DNA of 9,962 nucleotides, taken from contig JAICJJ010000058.1 in NCBI GenBank assembly GCA_025928535.1, forward strand, positions 1-9,962, written 5' to 3'. Made by a program: the position numbers and the translations under genes. Below are positions 1 through 6,689 of this stretch, one piece after another. Within the stretch, counting starts at the first letter, position 1, and the number at the start of each line of letters is the position of its first letter. The DNA comes from Thermomicrobiales bacterium (GTDB lineage Bacteria; Chloroflexota; Chloroflexia; Thermomicrobiales; UBA6265). A model generated the notes under the pieces. The model saw nothing but the letters and a program-made list of their open reading frames with translations. It was not told where the DNA came from and did not search any database.

Positions 1-1
1 C

Positions 2-19
2 CAGGGCTGTGTCAAAGTC
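2..19 (+). repeat. Left terminal inverted repeat of the ISAs1 element
   Basis: The sequence CAGGGCTGTGTCAAAGTC is the exact reverse complement of 1252-1269. The match stops after 18 bp in both directions. Such repeats are where the transposase binds and cuts. Confidence 0.95.
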
Positions 20-83
20 AGAGTCCATTGGCTAAAGTCCGCGGGTGCTGCTCTCCACAGCCGTCACCCGAGGAGGATCGCCA

Positions 84-1259
84 ATGGACGTCCCGCAGTA
101 TAGCGATCTGCTTGCCGCGCTCGGCGCCGTGCCCGATCCGCGGCAGCGCCGCGGCCAGCGCTATTCGTGGCCCCTGTTGTTGACGCTGCTGGCGGCGGCG
201 ATGGTCAGCGGCGCGGACAACCTGCGCGCGATCGGGCAATGGGTGACGGAACACGCCGATGACTTGATCCTGCTCTTGGCGCCGCCGCACGGCCGCTTGC
301 CGAGTCCGGCGACGTTGCGGCGCGCGGTGCGGACCGTCGACGTGGCGGTGCTGGAAGATCGCCTCGCGCGCGTGGCGGTCGGAGCCGCCGCCGCGTCGGC
401 CGTGCCCGCCGCCCCCGCTGCCCCGGCGACGCCGCCGGCCATGGGCCTGGCGCTCGACGGCAAAGCCGTCCGCGGCGCCAATCGACACGGTGCTGCCGTC
501 CATTTGATCGGCCTCGTCCGCCATGCGGACGGCGTCGTCCTCGGTCAGGTCGCCGTCGCCGCCAAAAGCAACGAAATCACGGCCGCCCCGCGGCTGCTGG
601 CCGGCCGCGATTTGACCGGCACGGTCATCACGCTGGATGCGCAACTGGCCCAGCGCGAACTCGCCGCCCAGATTCGCCGGCAAGGCGGCCACTATCTGAT
701 GGTCGTCAAAGCCAATCAGCCTGATCTCCATGTGGCGATCGAGCGGCTCTTCACCGACCCGCCGCCGCTGCTGCCGACGGACCAGGCCGCTCAGTGCACG
801 ACGTGGAGCAAAGGACATGGTCGGCTGGAATGGCGGCGGCTGGAGCGCAGCGCGGCCTTGCGCGACTATGTGAACTGGCCCGCTGCCGAACAGGCGCTGC
901 GGCGCACCTGTCGCCGCACGCTCGTCGCCACCGGTGAAATCAGCGAGACGACCACCTACGCCATCACCAGCCTGCCGCCGGCGGTCGCCTCGGCCGCGCG
1001 CCTCGAAGCGTTGTGGCGCGGCCACTGGACAATCGAAAACAAGGTCCATTACGTCCGCGACGTGACGCTCGGCGAAGATGGGTGTCAAGTTCGCACCGGA
1101 ACCGCGCCCCACGCGTTGGCGGCGTTGCGCAATGGCTTGCTGCGCGTGCTGCGCCAACTCGGCTGGCCCCTCATTCCCGACGCGCTCCGCCACTACGGCG
1201 CCTATCCCCAGCGGGCGCTCGCCCTGCTCGCCGCCCCATCGCCACCGCCGCGACTTTGA
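84..1259 (+). CDS. ISAs1-family DDE transposase (391 aa)
   Basis: This enzyme would cut and join the element's ends in cut-and-paste transposition. The start at 84 is chosen over an upstream in-frame ATG at 45 because a perfect AGGAGG (71-76) lies 7 nt ahead and the protein then opens with MDVPQYSDLLAAL, as expected for the family's N-terminal associated domain (about residues 5-95). An Ala/Pro-rich linker (about 98-120) leads into the DDE catalytic domain. Its likely acidic triad is D125 in LALDGKAVRG, D185 in VITLDAQ and E318 in GHWTIENKVHYVRDVT, the family's signature block. RDVT is followed by GED, as usual. Length is close to normal for the family and no frameshift or stop interrupts it. 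It lies wholly inside the IS and is not part of the downstream gene's operon. Confidence 0.95.
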   Translation: MDVPQYSDLLAALGAVPDPRQRRGQRYSWPLLLTLLAAAMVSGADNLRAIGQWVTEHADDLILLLAPPHGRLPSPATLRRAVRTVDVAVLEDRLARVAVGAAAASAVPAAPAAPATPPAMGLALDGKAVRGANRHGAAVHLIGLVRHADGVVLGQVAVAAKSNEITAAPRLLAGRDLTGTVITLDAQLAQRELAAQIRRQGGHYLMVVKANQPDLHVAIERLFTDPPPLLPTDQAAQCTTWSKGHGRLEWRRLERSAALRDYVNWPAAEQALRRTCRRTLVATGEISETTTYAITSLPPAVASAARLEALWRGHWTIENKVHYVRDVTLGEDGCQVRTGTAPHALAALRNGLLRVLRQLGWPLIPDALRHYGAYPQRALALLAAPSPPPRL

Positions 1260-1269
1260 CACAGCCCTG
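1252..1269 (-). repeat. Right terminal inverted repeat of the ISAs1 element
   Basis: The sequence GACTTTGACACAGCCCTG is an exact inverted copy of 2-19. It also encodes the last codons and the TGA stop (1257-1259) of the transposase, so coding and end sequences overlap here. Confidence 0.95.
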
Positions 1270-1365
1270 CCGGCAGGCGAACCGACGTTGACGACGGGCG
1301 GTCGACACGCCATCATCCCGCACCGAAGCGGTGGATTGGCCAGCGCTTTGGGGGTCGGGCGGCCC

Positions 1366-3699
1366 ATGTCCACTGCGCCCCGAAACGATTCGGCCATCGC
1401 CTTGCGCGACTCGCGACCGCTGCTCGGCCGTGACGGCGACCTGCGTCGCTTGCTCGCCCTGCTGCGCCAACCGGATGCCGGGATCGTCACGCTGATCGGG
1501 CCGGGGGGCGTCGGCAAGACCCAACATGCGCTCGCCGCGGCGAAGGCGCTCGAACGGGACGGCGGCGTAGTCGTGGTGTCGCTCGCCGCGATCGCCGATC
1601 CGGATTTGGTGCTCGACGCAGTTGCGCGAGCCTTGCACCTGCGCCAGGCAAGCGAGCAGCCGCTGATCGAGTTGCTGATCGGCGAGCTGCACGAACGGCG
1701 CCGGTTGCTGTTGCTCGACAATTTCGAGCACCTGCTCCCCGCCGCTCCAGACCTGGCGGCCATCCTCGCCGCCTGTCCAGATTTGGTCATGCTCGTGACG
1801 AGTCGATCCCCGCTTGGCATCGAGCGCGAGCATCGGGTTGCAGTGCGCCCGCTGGCGCTCCCGCCGCGCGGGCTTTCGCATCAGGACGTCTCGCTCGCCT
1901 TGCGCTCTCCGGCGGTGGCGCTCTTTGTGGAGCGAGCGCGCCAGGTCGCCCCGGCGTTCACGCTCGGCGCGGGCAACGCGGCGGCGGTTTGCGAAATCTG
2001 CCGTCGGTTGGACGGGTTGCCGCTGGCCATCGAATTGGCCGCCGCCTGGATGCGACTGCTGTCGCCAGAGGCCTTGCTTGCTCGACTCGATCCGGCGCTT
2101 CCGTTGCTGAGCGACGGGCCGAACGATCGACCGGATCGCCTGCGCACGATGCGCGGCGCGATCGCCTGGAGTCATGCGTTGCTTTCCCCCGAGGCGCAAC
2201 GCCTCTTCCGCCGCCTCTCCGTCTTCATCGGCGGCTTCACGCTCGACGGCGCGGCGGCCGGCGGGGCGCTCGCGCCGAAGCGGGATCCGGCGGACGATAT
2301 GGCGCTGGTGCGCCGCTTGGCGGCGGTGGTCGACGCCAGCCTCGTCCAGCAAGCGGGCGACGACGGCGGCGCGCGCCGCTACGTCATGCTCGAGACGGTG
2401 CGCGAGTTCGCCCGCGAACAACTCGCGACGAGCGGCGAGCAGCAAGCGGCGGAGGAAGCCCGCACCCGGTTCATTCTCGATTTGGTGGAAACTGGCGAAC
2501 CTCATTTTCTCGGACCGAATGAAATGGCGTGGCAGACCCGGCTCAACGAGGAATTGGGCAATATTCGAGCCGCCCTCGGCTGGGCGACGGTCCATGAGCC
2601 GGAAATCGCAAGCCGCATCGCCTCGGCGCTCTGGCACTACTGGTTTTGGCAGGGCCTCATTCGGGAGGGGCTCGCCTGGCTGGCGACCGGCGGCGCGAGC
2701 GCATTCGAGCCCGCCCTCCGCGCCAAGGGATTGACCGTCGCCGCGGCGATGCGACTGGTCCAAGGCGACGGCGCCGGGGGAGAAGGTCTCGCCGCCGAAG
2801 CGGTCGCGCTCGCCGCGCGTCTCGAGGACCCGATTATGGAAATGCGCGCCTGGTACGTCCGCGCCGGAGCGGCGCTCCTGCAAGGTCGACTCGATGACGC
2901 CGCCGCGCAATGGGACCGGGCGATCGATCAGGTTGCCGCCGCCACGTCGTCGAGCGACCACGCGCTTGGCGCCTATGCCCGGGCATGCCGCGGCCTGGTC
3001 AAGGCGCTGCTTGGCGATCCCGACGCGGCTGTCGCCTTCTATGAGGAAGCGCTCGCGGAAGCGCGGCGCAGCGGATCGGGATTGATCGCGCTGCTGACCC
3101 TCGACGATTTCGCGGGCCTTCTGCTCGATGCGGGCAACATCGTCCGGGCGCGGACGCTCGCCAGCGAAGCGCTTCGGTTTGCCGTCCACGGCGGGGTCGT
3201 TTGGCCCGTTGGTCACGTGCTGTTTGTTTTGGCCGCGGTCGATTTGCACGAAGGGCATCTCAGGCTCGCCGCGCTTCGCCTCGGCGCCGCCGAGGAATTG
3301 TTGGCCCGCTCGGGCGTCATGCTCGTCCCGCCGGTGCGGCAACGCATCGACCACACCACGGCGATGCTCGCGGCTCGCCTCGGCGTGACTGGACTGGCAC
3401 GGGTGCGGGCGCAAGGACGCGCCGATCCCGTCGCCGTCATCGCGCAGGCGCTCGCCTCCGATGACCCGGGCGCCGGCGAACCGAGCGGCCGGAGCGAGCA
3501 TGCCGTCGCGCCTCTCAGCGAGCGCGAATTTCAAATCCTCGGACTACTGGCGCAAGGCTTGACCGATCGCGAGATCGCCGGCGCGCTGCACATCAGCCGG
3601 AAGACCGTCTCCAATCACATTGCCAGCATCCGCGCCAAGTTGGGAGTCAAAACGCGTACGGCCGCCGCCGCGATCGCGATGGCGGCCCAACTCGTCTGA
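1366..3699 (+). CDS. STAND-type ATPase / LuxR-family transcriptional regulator (777 aa)
   Basis: This is a large cytoplasmic signal-responsive regulator in which an ATPase switch controls a DNA-binding tail. The order seen is: an NB-ARC-like ATPase with Walker A GPGGVGKT (45-52), Walker B LLLLDNFEHLL (114-124), a sensor segment VMLVTSRS (141-148) and the GLPLAIELAA motif (217-226); a winged-helix-like part ending in LETVREFAREQL (342-353); an alpha-helical, probably TPR-like region (about 380-690); and a C-terminal LuxR-type helix-turn-helix (716-777) with LSEREFQILGLLAQGLTDREIA and HISRKTVSNHIASIRAKLG. ATG 1366 is chosen because the GR-rich ATPase start (LLGRDGDL) follows about 18 residues later. 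The reading frame is open further upstream, but only through the IS. The IS ends 97 bp ahead and may have displaced the native promoter. The signal and targets are unknown; the Cys-rich array next door is a candidate target by position only. Confidence 0.9.
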   Translation: MSTAPRNDSAIALRDSRPLLGRDGDLRRLLALLRQPDAGIVTLIGPGGVGKTQHALAAAKALERDGGVVVVSLAAIADPDLVLDAVARALHLRQASEQPLIELLIGELHERRRLLLLDNFEHLLPAAPDLAAILAACPDLVMLVTSRSPLGIEREHRVAVRPLALPPRGLSHQDVSLALRSPAVALFVERARQVAPAFTLGAGNAAAVCEICRRLDGLPLAIELAAAWMRLLSPEALLARLDPALPLLSDGPNDRPDRLRTMRGAIAWSHALLSPEAQRLFRRLSVFIGGFTLDGAAAGGALAPKRDPADDMALVRRLAAVVDASLVQQAGDDGGARRYVMLETVREFAREQLATSGEQQAAEEARTRFILDLVETGEPHFLGPNEMAWQTRLNEELGNIRAALGWATVHEPEIASRIASALWHYWFWQGLIREGLAWLATGGASAFEPALRAKGLTVAAAMRLVQGDGAGGEGLAAEAVALAARLEDPIMEMRAWYVRAGAALLQGRLDDAAAQWDRAIDQVAAATSSSDHALGAYARACRGLVKALLGDPDAAVAFYEEALAEARRSGSGLIALLTLDDFAGLLLDAGNIVRARTLASEALRFAVHGGVVWPVGHVLFVLAAVDLHEGHLRLAALRLGAAEELLARSGVMLVPPVRQRIDHTTAMLAARLGVTGLARVRAQGRADPVAVIAQALASDDPGAGEPSGRSEHAVAPLSEREFQILGLLAQGLTDREIAGALHISRKTVSNHIASIRAKLGVKTRTAAAAIAMAAQLV

Positions 3700-3767
3700 A
3701 TCCGGCGCGAGGCGACGGCTCCGAATCCCGGCCGCTCTCCGCCATTTGTCGCGAGCGATCGCCCCCG

Positions 3768-3784
3768 GCGGCGGTTTTCGCCGC
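3768..3784 (+). other. Small hairpin after the regulator gene
   Basis: GCGGCG (3768-3773) pairs with CGCCGC (3779-3784) around a GTTTT loop, 68 nt past the regulator stop. No T-tract follows the stem, so a factor-independent terminator is doubtful. It could equally be a chance palindrome in GC-rich DNA. Confidence 0.25.
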
Positions 3785-3787
3785 GAA

Positions 3788-3810
3788 ATAGGCAATCGAC
3801 ATAGGCAATC
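3788..3810 (+). promoter_or_regulatory. 10-bp direct repeat ahead of the Cys-rich array
   Basis: ATAGGCAATC occurs at 3788-3797 and again at 3801-3810, a 13-bp period. The pair lies in the most AT-rich patch of the 254-bp gap between the regulator and the first Cys-rich gene, about 145 bp ahead of that gene's start. Tandem half-sites in such a place could bind a regulator, for example the LuxR-type protein just upstream, but no family consensus was recognised. No convincing -35/-10 pair was found. Confidence 0.3.
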
Positions 3811-3953
3811 TTTCTCATGCGTTGTCCGTGGAGGCGGCCTACGTTCTCCCTGATTGGGAGCCGGGGGCGAGGCCCGATCGCGCCGCGCGCACGTGGGATC
3901 GATGGACACGCAGATGACTGCGCGGGCACGGCGGCGGGCGCGGGGGGAAGGCC

Positions 3954-4433
3954 ATGAACTTCGAACGATTCGATGGATTGGCGCGAGCGTTCGGGCGAGC
4001 GGCCACGCGGCGCGGGGTCGTGCGCGGCGTGGTCACGACTTCGCTTGCCGGGGCGGTTGGGATTGGCGTCGGACGCGATGCGCTCGCGTGCCAGCCGGAC
4101 GGGACGAAATGTTCCGCCGGCGCCGCCCGGCTCTGCTGCTCCGGAGTCTGCAAGAAACATGGCAAGCGCCGCCGCTGCGCCGCCGCGCCAAGCGCCTTCG
4201 GTTGCACCAACGACCCAGCGACCGACACCTGCGCGGGGAACCATGCGCCATGTCCGCAAAAACCGACCGGACAGTGCATCGTCGACGAAAAATCCCGGCC
4301 ATTGTGTTACGGCGCCGCACTCTGCATCCCCTGCGTGAAAGACGCCGACTGCGGGGCCGGCGCTCGCTGCATCAAGGATTGCGACGCCTGCTCGGCCCGC
4401 GGGGGAACGGCCTGCGTCGTGCCAGCGGCCTGA
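3954..4433 (+). CDS. Secreted cysteine-rich protein Cys1 with one knottin-like module (159 aa)
   Basis: No named function is recognised. The N-terminus (MNFERFDGLARAFG) leads to a twin-arginine-like motif ATRRGVVRG (R19-R20), a hydrophobic stretch and a possible cleavage site ALA just before C46, which suggests export, perhaps by Tat. All 18 cysteines lie at or after residue 46. C46, C53, C61, C62, C66 and C75 give C-x6-C-x7-CC-x3-C-x8-C, the inhibitor cystine knot spacing. The C-terminal half (about 84-154) has another 12 cysteines, including CIPCVKDADCGAGARC. A G-rich ribosome-binding stretch (about 3942-3951) precedes ATG 3954. It is the first gene of a co-directional array; the next start follows 34 bp later. 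A lipoprotein is unlikely because ALAC is a poor lipobox. Confidence 0.8.
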   Translation: MNFERFDGLARAFGRAATRRGVVRGVVTTSLAGAVGIGVGRDALACQPDGTKCSAGAARLCCSGVCKKHGKRRRCAAAPSAFGCTNDPATDTCAGNHAPCPQKPTGQCIVDEKSRPLCYGAALCIPCVKDADCGAGARCIKDCDACSARGGTACVVPAA

Positions 4434-4467
4434 TCGGGCCCTGCTCATTCCAATGTGGGGGCGGCGC

Positions 4468-4953
4468 ATGGACGCATCGCGAATCGACCAGATCGCTCGC
4501 ATCCTCGGAGCCGCCGATTCGCGGCGTCGCGCGTTGCGCCTCCTGGCCGGCGCCGCGGTCATCGTCGGCGCCGGGGGCGCGCCCGCGCGGCTCGCCGCTC
4601 GCCGGCGCTGCCATCGCGAAGGCCATCCCTGCACGCACGCAAAGCGGTGTTGCTCCGGCCTCTGCGACTCGCTCATCGACGGCGGGACGTGCGGCCCCTG
4701 CATGGGGCAGTTTTGCAGCCCGCAATTCCCTTGCTGCGGCGGATTGCCCTGCATCGACAACGCTTGCGGCGGTTGTCATCTCCGTGCGACCGTCTGCACC
4801 GCCGATGACCAGTGCTGCTTCAGCGATTGCGGCTCCCATGGCTCTTGTCTATCCGACCGGGGCGGCCGTTGCGTTCACGACGTCGACTGCGTCGCCTGCT
4901 TCGCCTTCCACGATTGCGCGAACGCCTGCGTCAACGGCGTCTGCACCGTCTGA
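4468..4953 (+). CDS. Secreted cysteine-rich protein Cys2 with three tandem knottin-like modules (161 aa)
   Basis: No named function is recognised. ATG 4468 is preferred over in-frame ATG 4453 because GGGGG lies 6 nt ahead and the protein then begins MDASRIDQIARILGAADSRRR, matching the leaders of its neighbours (R19-R20-R21). The leader runs to about residue 45 and contains no cysteine. The mature part has 24 cysteines (15 percent). Three consecutive six-cysteine modules share the pattern C-C-CC-C-C: C48-C75 (spacings 6,5,0,3,8), C78-C100 (4,5,0,4,4) and C103-C127 (6,5,0,3,5). They are joined by CGPC and CGGC links. A last group of six cysteines (C135-C159) has a different spacing. All four groups contain six, as expected for self-contained three-disulfide units. 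It is likely co-transcribed with Cys1. Plausible roles are toxin, protease inhibitor or surface/matrix protein, none of them demonstrated. Confidence 0.82.
   Translation: MDASRIDQIARILGAADSRRRALRLLAGAAVIVGAGGAPARLAARRRCHREGHPCTHAKRCCSGLCDSLIDGGTCGPCMGQFCSPQFPCCGGLPCIDNACGGCHLRATVCTADDQCCFSDCGSHGSCLSDRGGRCVHDVDCVACFAFHDCANACVNGVCTV
4609..4848 (+). repeat. Three tandem six-cysteine knottin-like modules in Cys2
   Basis: The modules lie at about 4609-4692, 4699-4767 and 4774-4848. Each shows two spaced cysteines, an adjacent CC pair and two more spaced cysteines. Only spacing is conserved between them; the loop residues differ almost completely, so duplication, if that is the origin, is old. Confidence 0.7.
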
Positions 4954-5016
4954 GCCGATGGACGCGCACCGCGACGTTCGCATGGCCTCCGTTCGCGTCG
5001 TCATCCGAGGGGGGCC

Positions 5017-5285
5017 ATGGATATCGAGCACAAAGGCAAATGCCGTTGCGTCCCGGCCGGATCTCGGTCGAGCAGCGTCTGGCGCACGCGCTCCCAGACG
5101 CCAGCCGCGCTCGGCGGTCGACCGGACGACGCCCGCGCGGCCCAGCGTCGATGCCATGGTCAGCAACACAAACCGGCGCCGCTTGCGACGGCTGCGCCGA
5201 TCCCTGCAAATGCTGCGCGGTCGGCGTCGAGATGTGCATCGAGCCTGCGGATGACGCGAAGCGCATCGCGGGTGGAGGAGCCGGA
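5017..5285 (+). pseudogene. Probable decayed or frameshifted Cys-rich gene fragment
   Basis: The 335-bp gap between Cys2 and Cys3 is not featureless. An ATG at 5017 follows a good ribosome-binding stretch (GAGGGGGG, 5007-5014) and opens with MDIEHKGKCRCVPAG, in the style of its neighbours. That frame then loses its Cys-rich character. A different frame (the one used by Cys3) carries a dense cysteine cluster at 5184-5237, spelling CDGCADPCKCC and ending near EMC, with no stop before Cys3. The simplest reading is one small Cys-rich gene broken by a frameshift between about 5060 and 5180, with its stop codon lost. Alternatives are a sequencing error or chance cysteines in GC-rich DNA. No intact product can be proposed. 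Confidence 0.35.
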
Positions 5286-5288
5286 GTG

Positions 5289-5684
5289 ATGGCCGTCTTG
5301 GATGGGCCGGCTTTGGATCGGATCGGCGCGACGTCGCCGACGCGCCGCAGTTTGCTCGTGCGCCTCTGGGCGACCGTCGCGGTGGTCGCCGGCGAGCGCG
5401 CGGCCGGCGTCGCGGCCGCCCCGGCCCGCCATCGCCGTCGCCGCTGCAAAGCGCCGAGCCAAGCCCGCTGCGATGGCGTCGACTGCATCGCGTTGCTGAA
5501 CGATCCTGCCAACTGCGGCGTCTGCGGCCACGCATGCCCGTCCCCCTTCCCAACCTGCGTCCACGGCACGTGCTGCAACTCGTTTGGGACCTGTGTCTGC
5601 GCGCCGTCCGGCTCGGCCTGCTCTCGTCACACCTGTTGCGCCGCGGGAGGGGGGAGCCGCTGCGTTCACGGCGTCTGTCCGTAG
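5289..5684 (+). CDS. Secreted cysteine-rich protein Cys3 (131 aa)
   Basis: No named function is recognised. ATG 5289 is supported by GGAGGAG (5274-5280) 8 nt ahead; a GTG at 5286 is the only close rival. The reading frame is open much further upstream, but that part belongs to the decayed fragment. The leader has SPTRRSLLVRL (R19-R20), the clearest Tat-like motif of the five, then an Ala/Val-rich stretch to about residue 45, an RHRRRR basic patch and the first cysteine at C53. There are 16 cysteines. NDPANCGVCGHACPSPFPTC belongs to a recurrent N-x-P-x-x-CG-x-CG-x-x-C motif known from secreted Cys-rich proteins of myxobacteria and Chloroflexota. The C-terminal group C104-C130 is C-x6-C-x4-CC-x7-C-x4-C, a looser fit to a cystine knot because the loop after CC is long. 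Confidence 0.78.
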   Translation: MAVLDGPALDRIGATSPTRRSLLVRLWATVAVVAGERAAGVAAAPARHRRRRCKAPSQARCDGVDCIALLNDPANCGVCGHACPSPFPTCVHGTCCNSFGTCVCAPSGSACSRHTCCAAGGGSRCVHGVCP

Positions 5685-5855
5685 TCGGCGGGATCGACGC
5701 CGGGCCGTCGGTCCGCGAAGGCCAGCAACGCGCCCTTCGCCGCCTGCGTGCCGCCGTCGCTTGCGGCGGTCCTGGTGGGCCAACTGGCGATGACGCTTTG
5801 TCGATCGGTCGCGCCAACGAAGCGCGACGGCGTTTTTTCGCTGCGAGGGGGAATC

Positions 5856-6659
5856 ATGGCGACGCCATTTGTCGATCGTCTCAGCCGCGTCCTCGCCGTG
5901 CCCGCCCCGCGCCGCCACGTCGCTGCTACGCTCGCCCTGCTAGCTGGCGACGCCGCCGCCCGCGAGGCGGCGGCGAACCAAGGCAATCCCTGTCCGACCT
6001 GTCAACATCATGCCGGAAATCAGGGACGCCGCTGCGCGCCTGATCCGGACGGCACGCCCTGCCTGGCGAACGGCGCCTGCAAAGGCGGCGAGTGTCTGAC
6101 GGCCTGTCCCGACTGCCAACAATGGACCGGCACGCGGTGCGTCGCGCGCAAAAACGGGACCACTTGCAGCGACCAAGGCGTTGATTCGGGCGAATGCTGG
6201 TTTGGCGCCTGTCTGCCGACCCTGCAATGCCCGCCCTGTCAGCGCCAGTTCGGGTCCGATTGCGCGCCCGTTCCCCGCGATACGCCGTGCAGCGACCCGG
6301 ACAACTTCATCACCGAAGGATTCTGCGACGGCGGGTACTGCTTGTCGACGTGCCAACGCGATCACACGGACGGCCAGGCCTGCAATCATGGCGACGGCTT
6401 GTGTTGGGAGTCCAACTGCTACCCCCCGCCCACCTGCCGTGGAGCCGGTTCGCCCTGTGTCGACCATCCGATCGCCTGCTGCGGCTTGTGCAACGGCGCG
6501 ACGAACCAATGTCTCCCCGTGATTCCCTTCGGCGACTGCAATTCCGACGACGACTGTGTGCAATTCACTTGCGTCCCCGGTGGTGGTCGCTGGCCGGCGC
6601 GACGCCGATGCCTCAGTTACCACTGCGAGTGGCTGGAGACCGATTTCAATTGCGTCTAA
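5856..6659 (+). CDS. Secreted cysteine-rich repeat protein Cys4 (267 aa)
   Basis: No named function is recognised. ATG 5856 follows GAGGGGG (5845-5851) and gives the leader MATPFVDRLSRVL with R19-R20, an Ala/Leu stretch and the first cysteine at C46. The mature region has 34 cysteines. It consists of three six-cysteine repeats (C46-C80, C84-C119, C125-C162) of the form C-x2-C-x(7-10)-C-x8-C-x(5-11)-C-x4-C, a four-cysteine partial repeat (C166-C188), a knottin-spaced module C194-C219 (C-x6-C-x6-CC-x2-C-x6-C), and a six-cysteine tail (C228-C266). The repeats also share CQ after the CxxC start, G before the third cysteine and T-x-C at the fourth. It is a clear paralog of the next gene, which starts 30 bp downstream, so the two are probably co-transcribed. 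Modular secreted binding or structural proteins look like this; no enzyme motif was seen. Confidence 0.85.
   Translation: MATPFVDRLSRVLAVPAPRRHVAATLALLAGDAAAREAAANQGNPCPTCQHHAGNQGRRCAPDPDGTPCLANGACKGGECLTACPDCQQWTGTRCVARKNGTTCSDQGVDSGECWFGACLPTLQCPPCQRQFGSDCAPVPRDTPCSDPDNFITEGFCDGGYCLSTCQRDHTDGQACNHGDGLCWESNCYPPPTCRGAGSPCVDHPIACCGLCNGATNQCLPVIPFGDCNSDDDCVQFTCVPGGGRWPARRRCLSYHCEWLETDFNCV
5991..6341 (+). repeat. Three tandem six-cysteine repeats in Cys4
   Basis: The repeat units lie at about 5991-6095, 6105-6212 and 6228-6341, each 35-38 residues. Cysteine spacings are 2-10-8-5-4, 2-7-8-9-4 and 2-7-8-11-4. The invariant 2, 8 and 4 spacings and the shared CQ and T-x-C residues support true internal duplication. 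Confidence 0.78.
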
Positions 6660-6689
6660 CGGAGATCGCAAGGTAGCCCAGGAGGACTC

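Larger units (their letters stand above)
2..1269 (+). mobile_element. Complete ISAs1-family insertion sequence
   Basis: This is a 1268-bp element bounded by perfect 18-bp terminal inverted repeats that begin CAGGGCTG. It carries one transposase gene reading left to right, and its length and single-ORF layout are usual for the ISAs1 family. The transposase stop codon lies inside the right repeat, so the element is compact. The target-site duplication cannot be checked because only one base of left flank is present. That base (c) is compatible with a 9-bp duplication at 1270-1278 but proves nothing. Nothing looks decayed, so the copy may still be mobile. The window starting one base outside the IS suggests an assembly break at a repeated element. 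Confidence 0.93.

Noticed and set aside
18..1820. Long minus-strand open frame across the IS and into the regulator
   Set aside because: It crosses the IS boundary into unrelated DNA and is antisense to two well-supported genes.
1171..3534. Very long open frame on the minus strand opposite the regulator
   Set aside because: It lies antisense to a gene with clear ATPase and LuxR motifs, its translation is Arg/Gln/Asp-rich with no recognisable domain, and long antisense frames are expected in DNA this GC-rich.
4074..4095. Cys1 as a lipoprotein with ALAC as lipobox
   Set aside because: The -3 position is Ala and the -2 is Leu, a poor lipobox, and C46 fits as the first cysteine of the knottin-type module.
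4690..4701. CGPC in Cys2 as a thioredoxin active site
   Set aside because: There is no thioredoxin fold context or length; the motif falls at a junction between two six-cysteine modules and is matched by CGGC at the next junction.
3854..5254. Long plus-strand open frame spanning Cys1, Cys2 and the gap
   Set aside because: It overlaps two genes with clear leaders, ribosome sites and ordered cysteines, and its own translation is low-complexity Arg/Ala/Ser.
4812..5288. Extension of Cys3 upstream in the same frame to give a protein of up to 290 aa
   Set aside because: The Tat-like leader would then be internal, the first part is out of frame with Cys2's real coding sequence, and a good ribosome site sits directly ahead of ATG 5289.
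5751..5769. Hairpin CCGCCG / CGGCGG after Cys3 as a terminator
   Set aside because: The 6-bp stem has no following T-tract; the T-run at 5833-5838 is over 60 nt away. Likely chance in GC-rich DNA.
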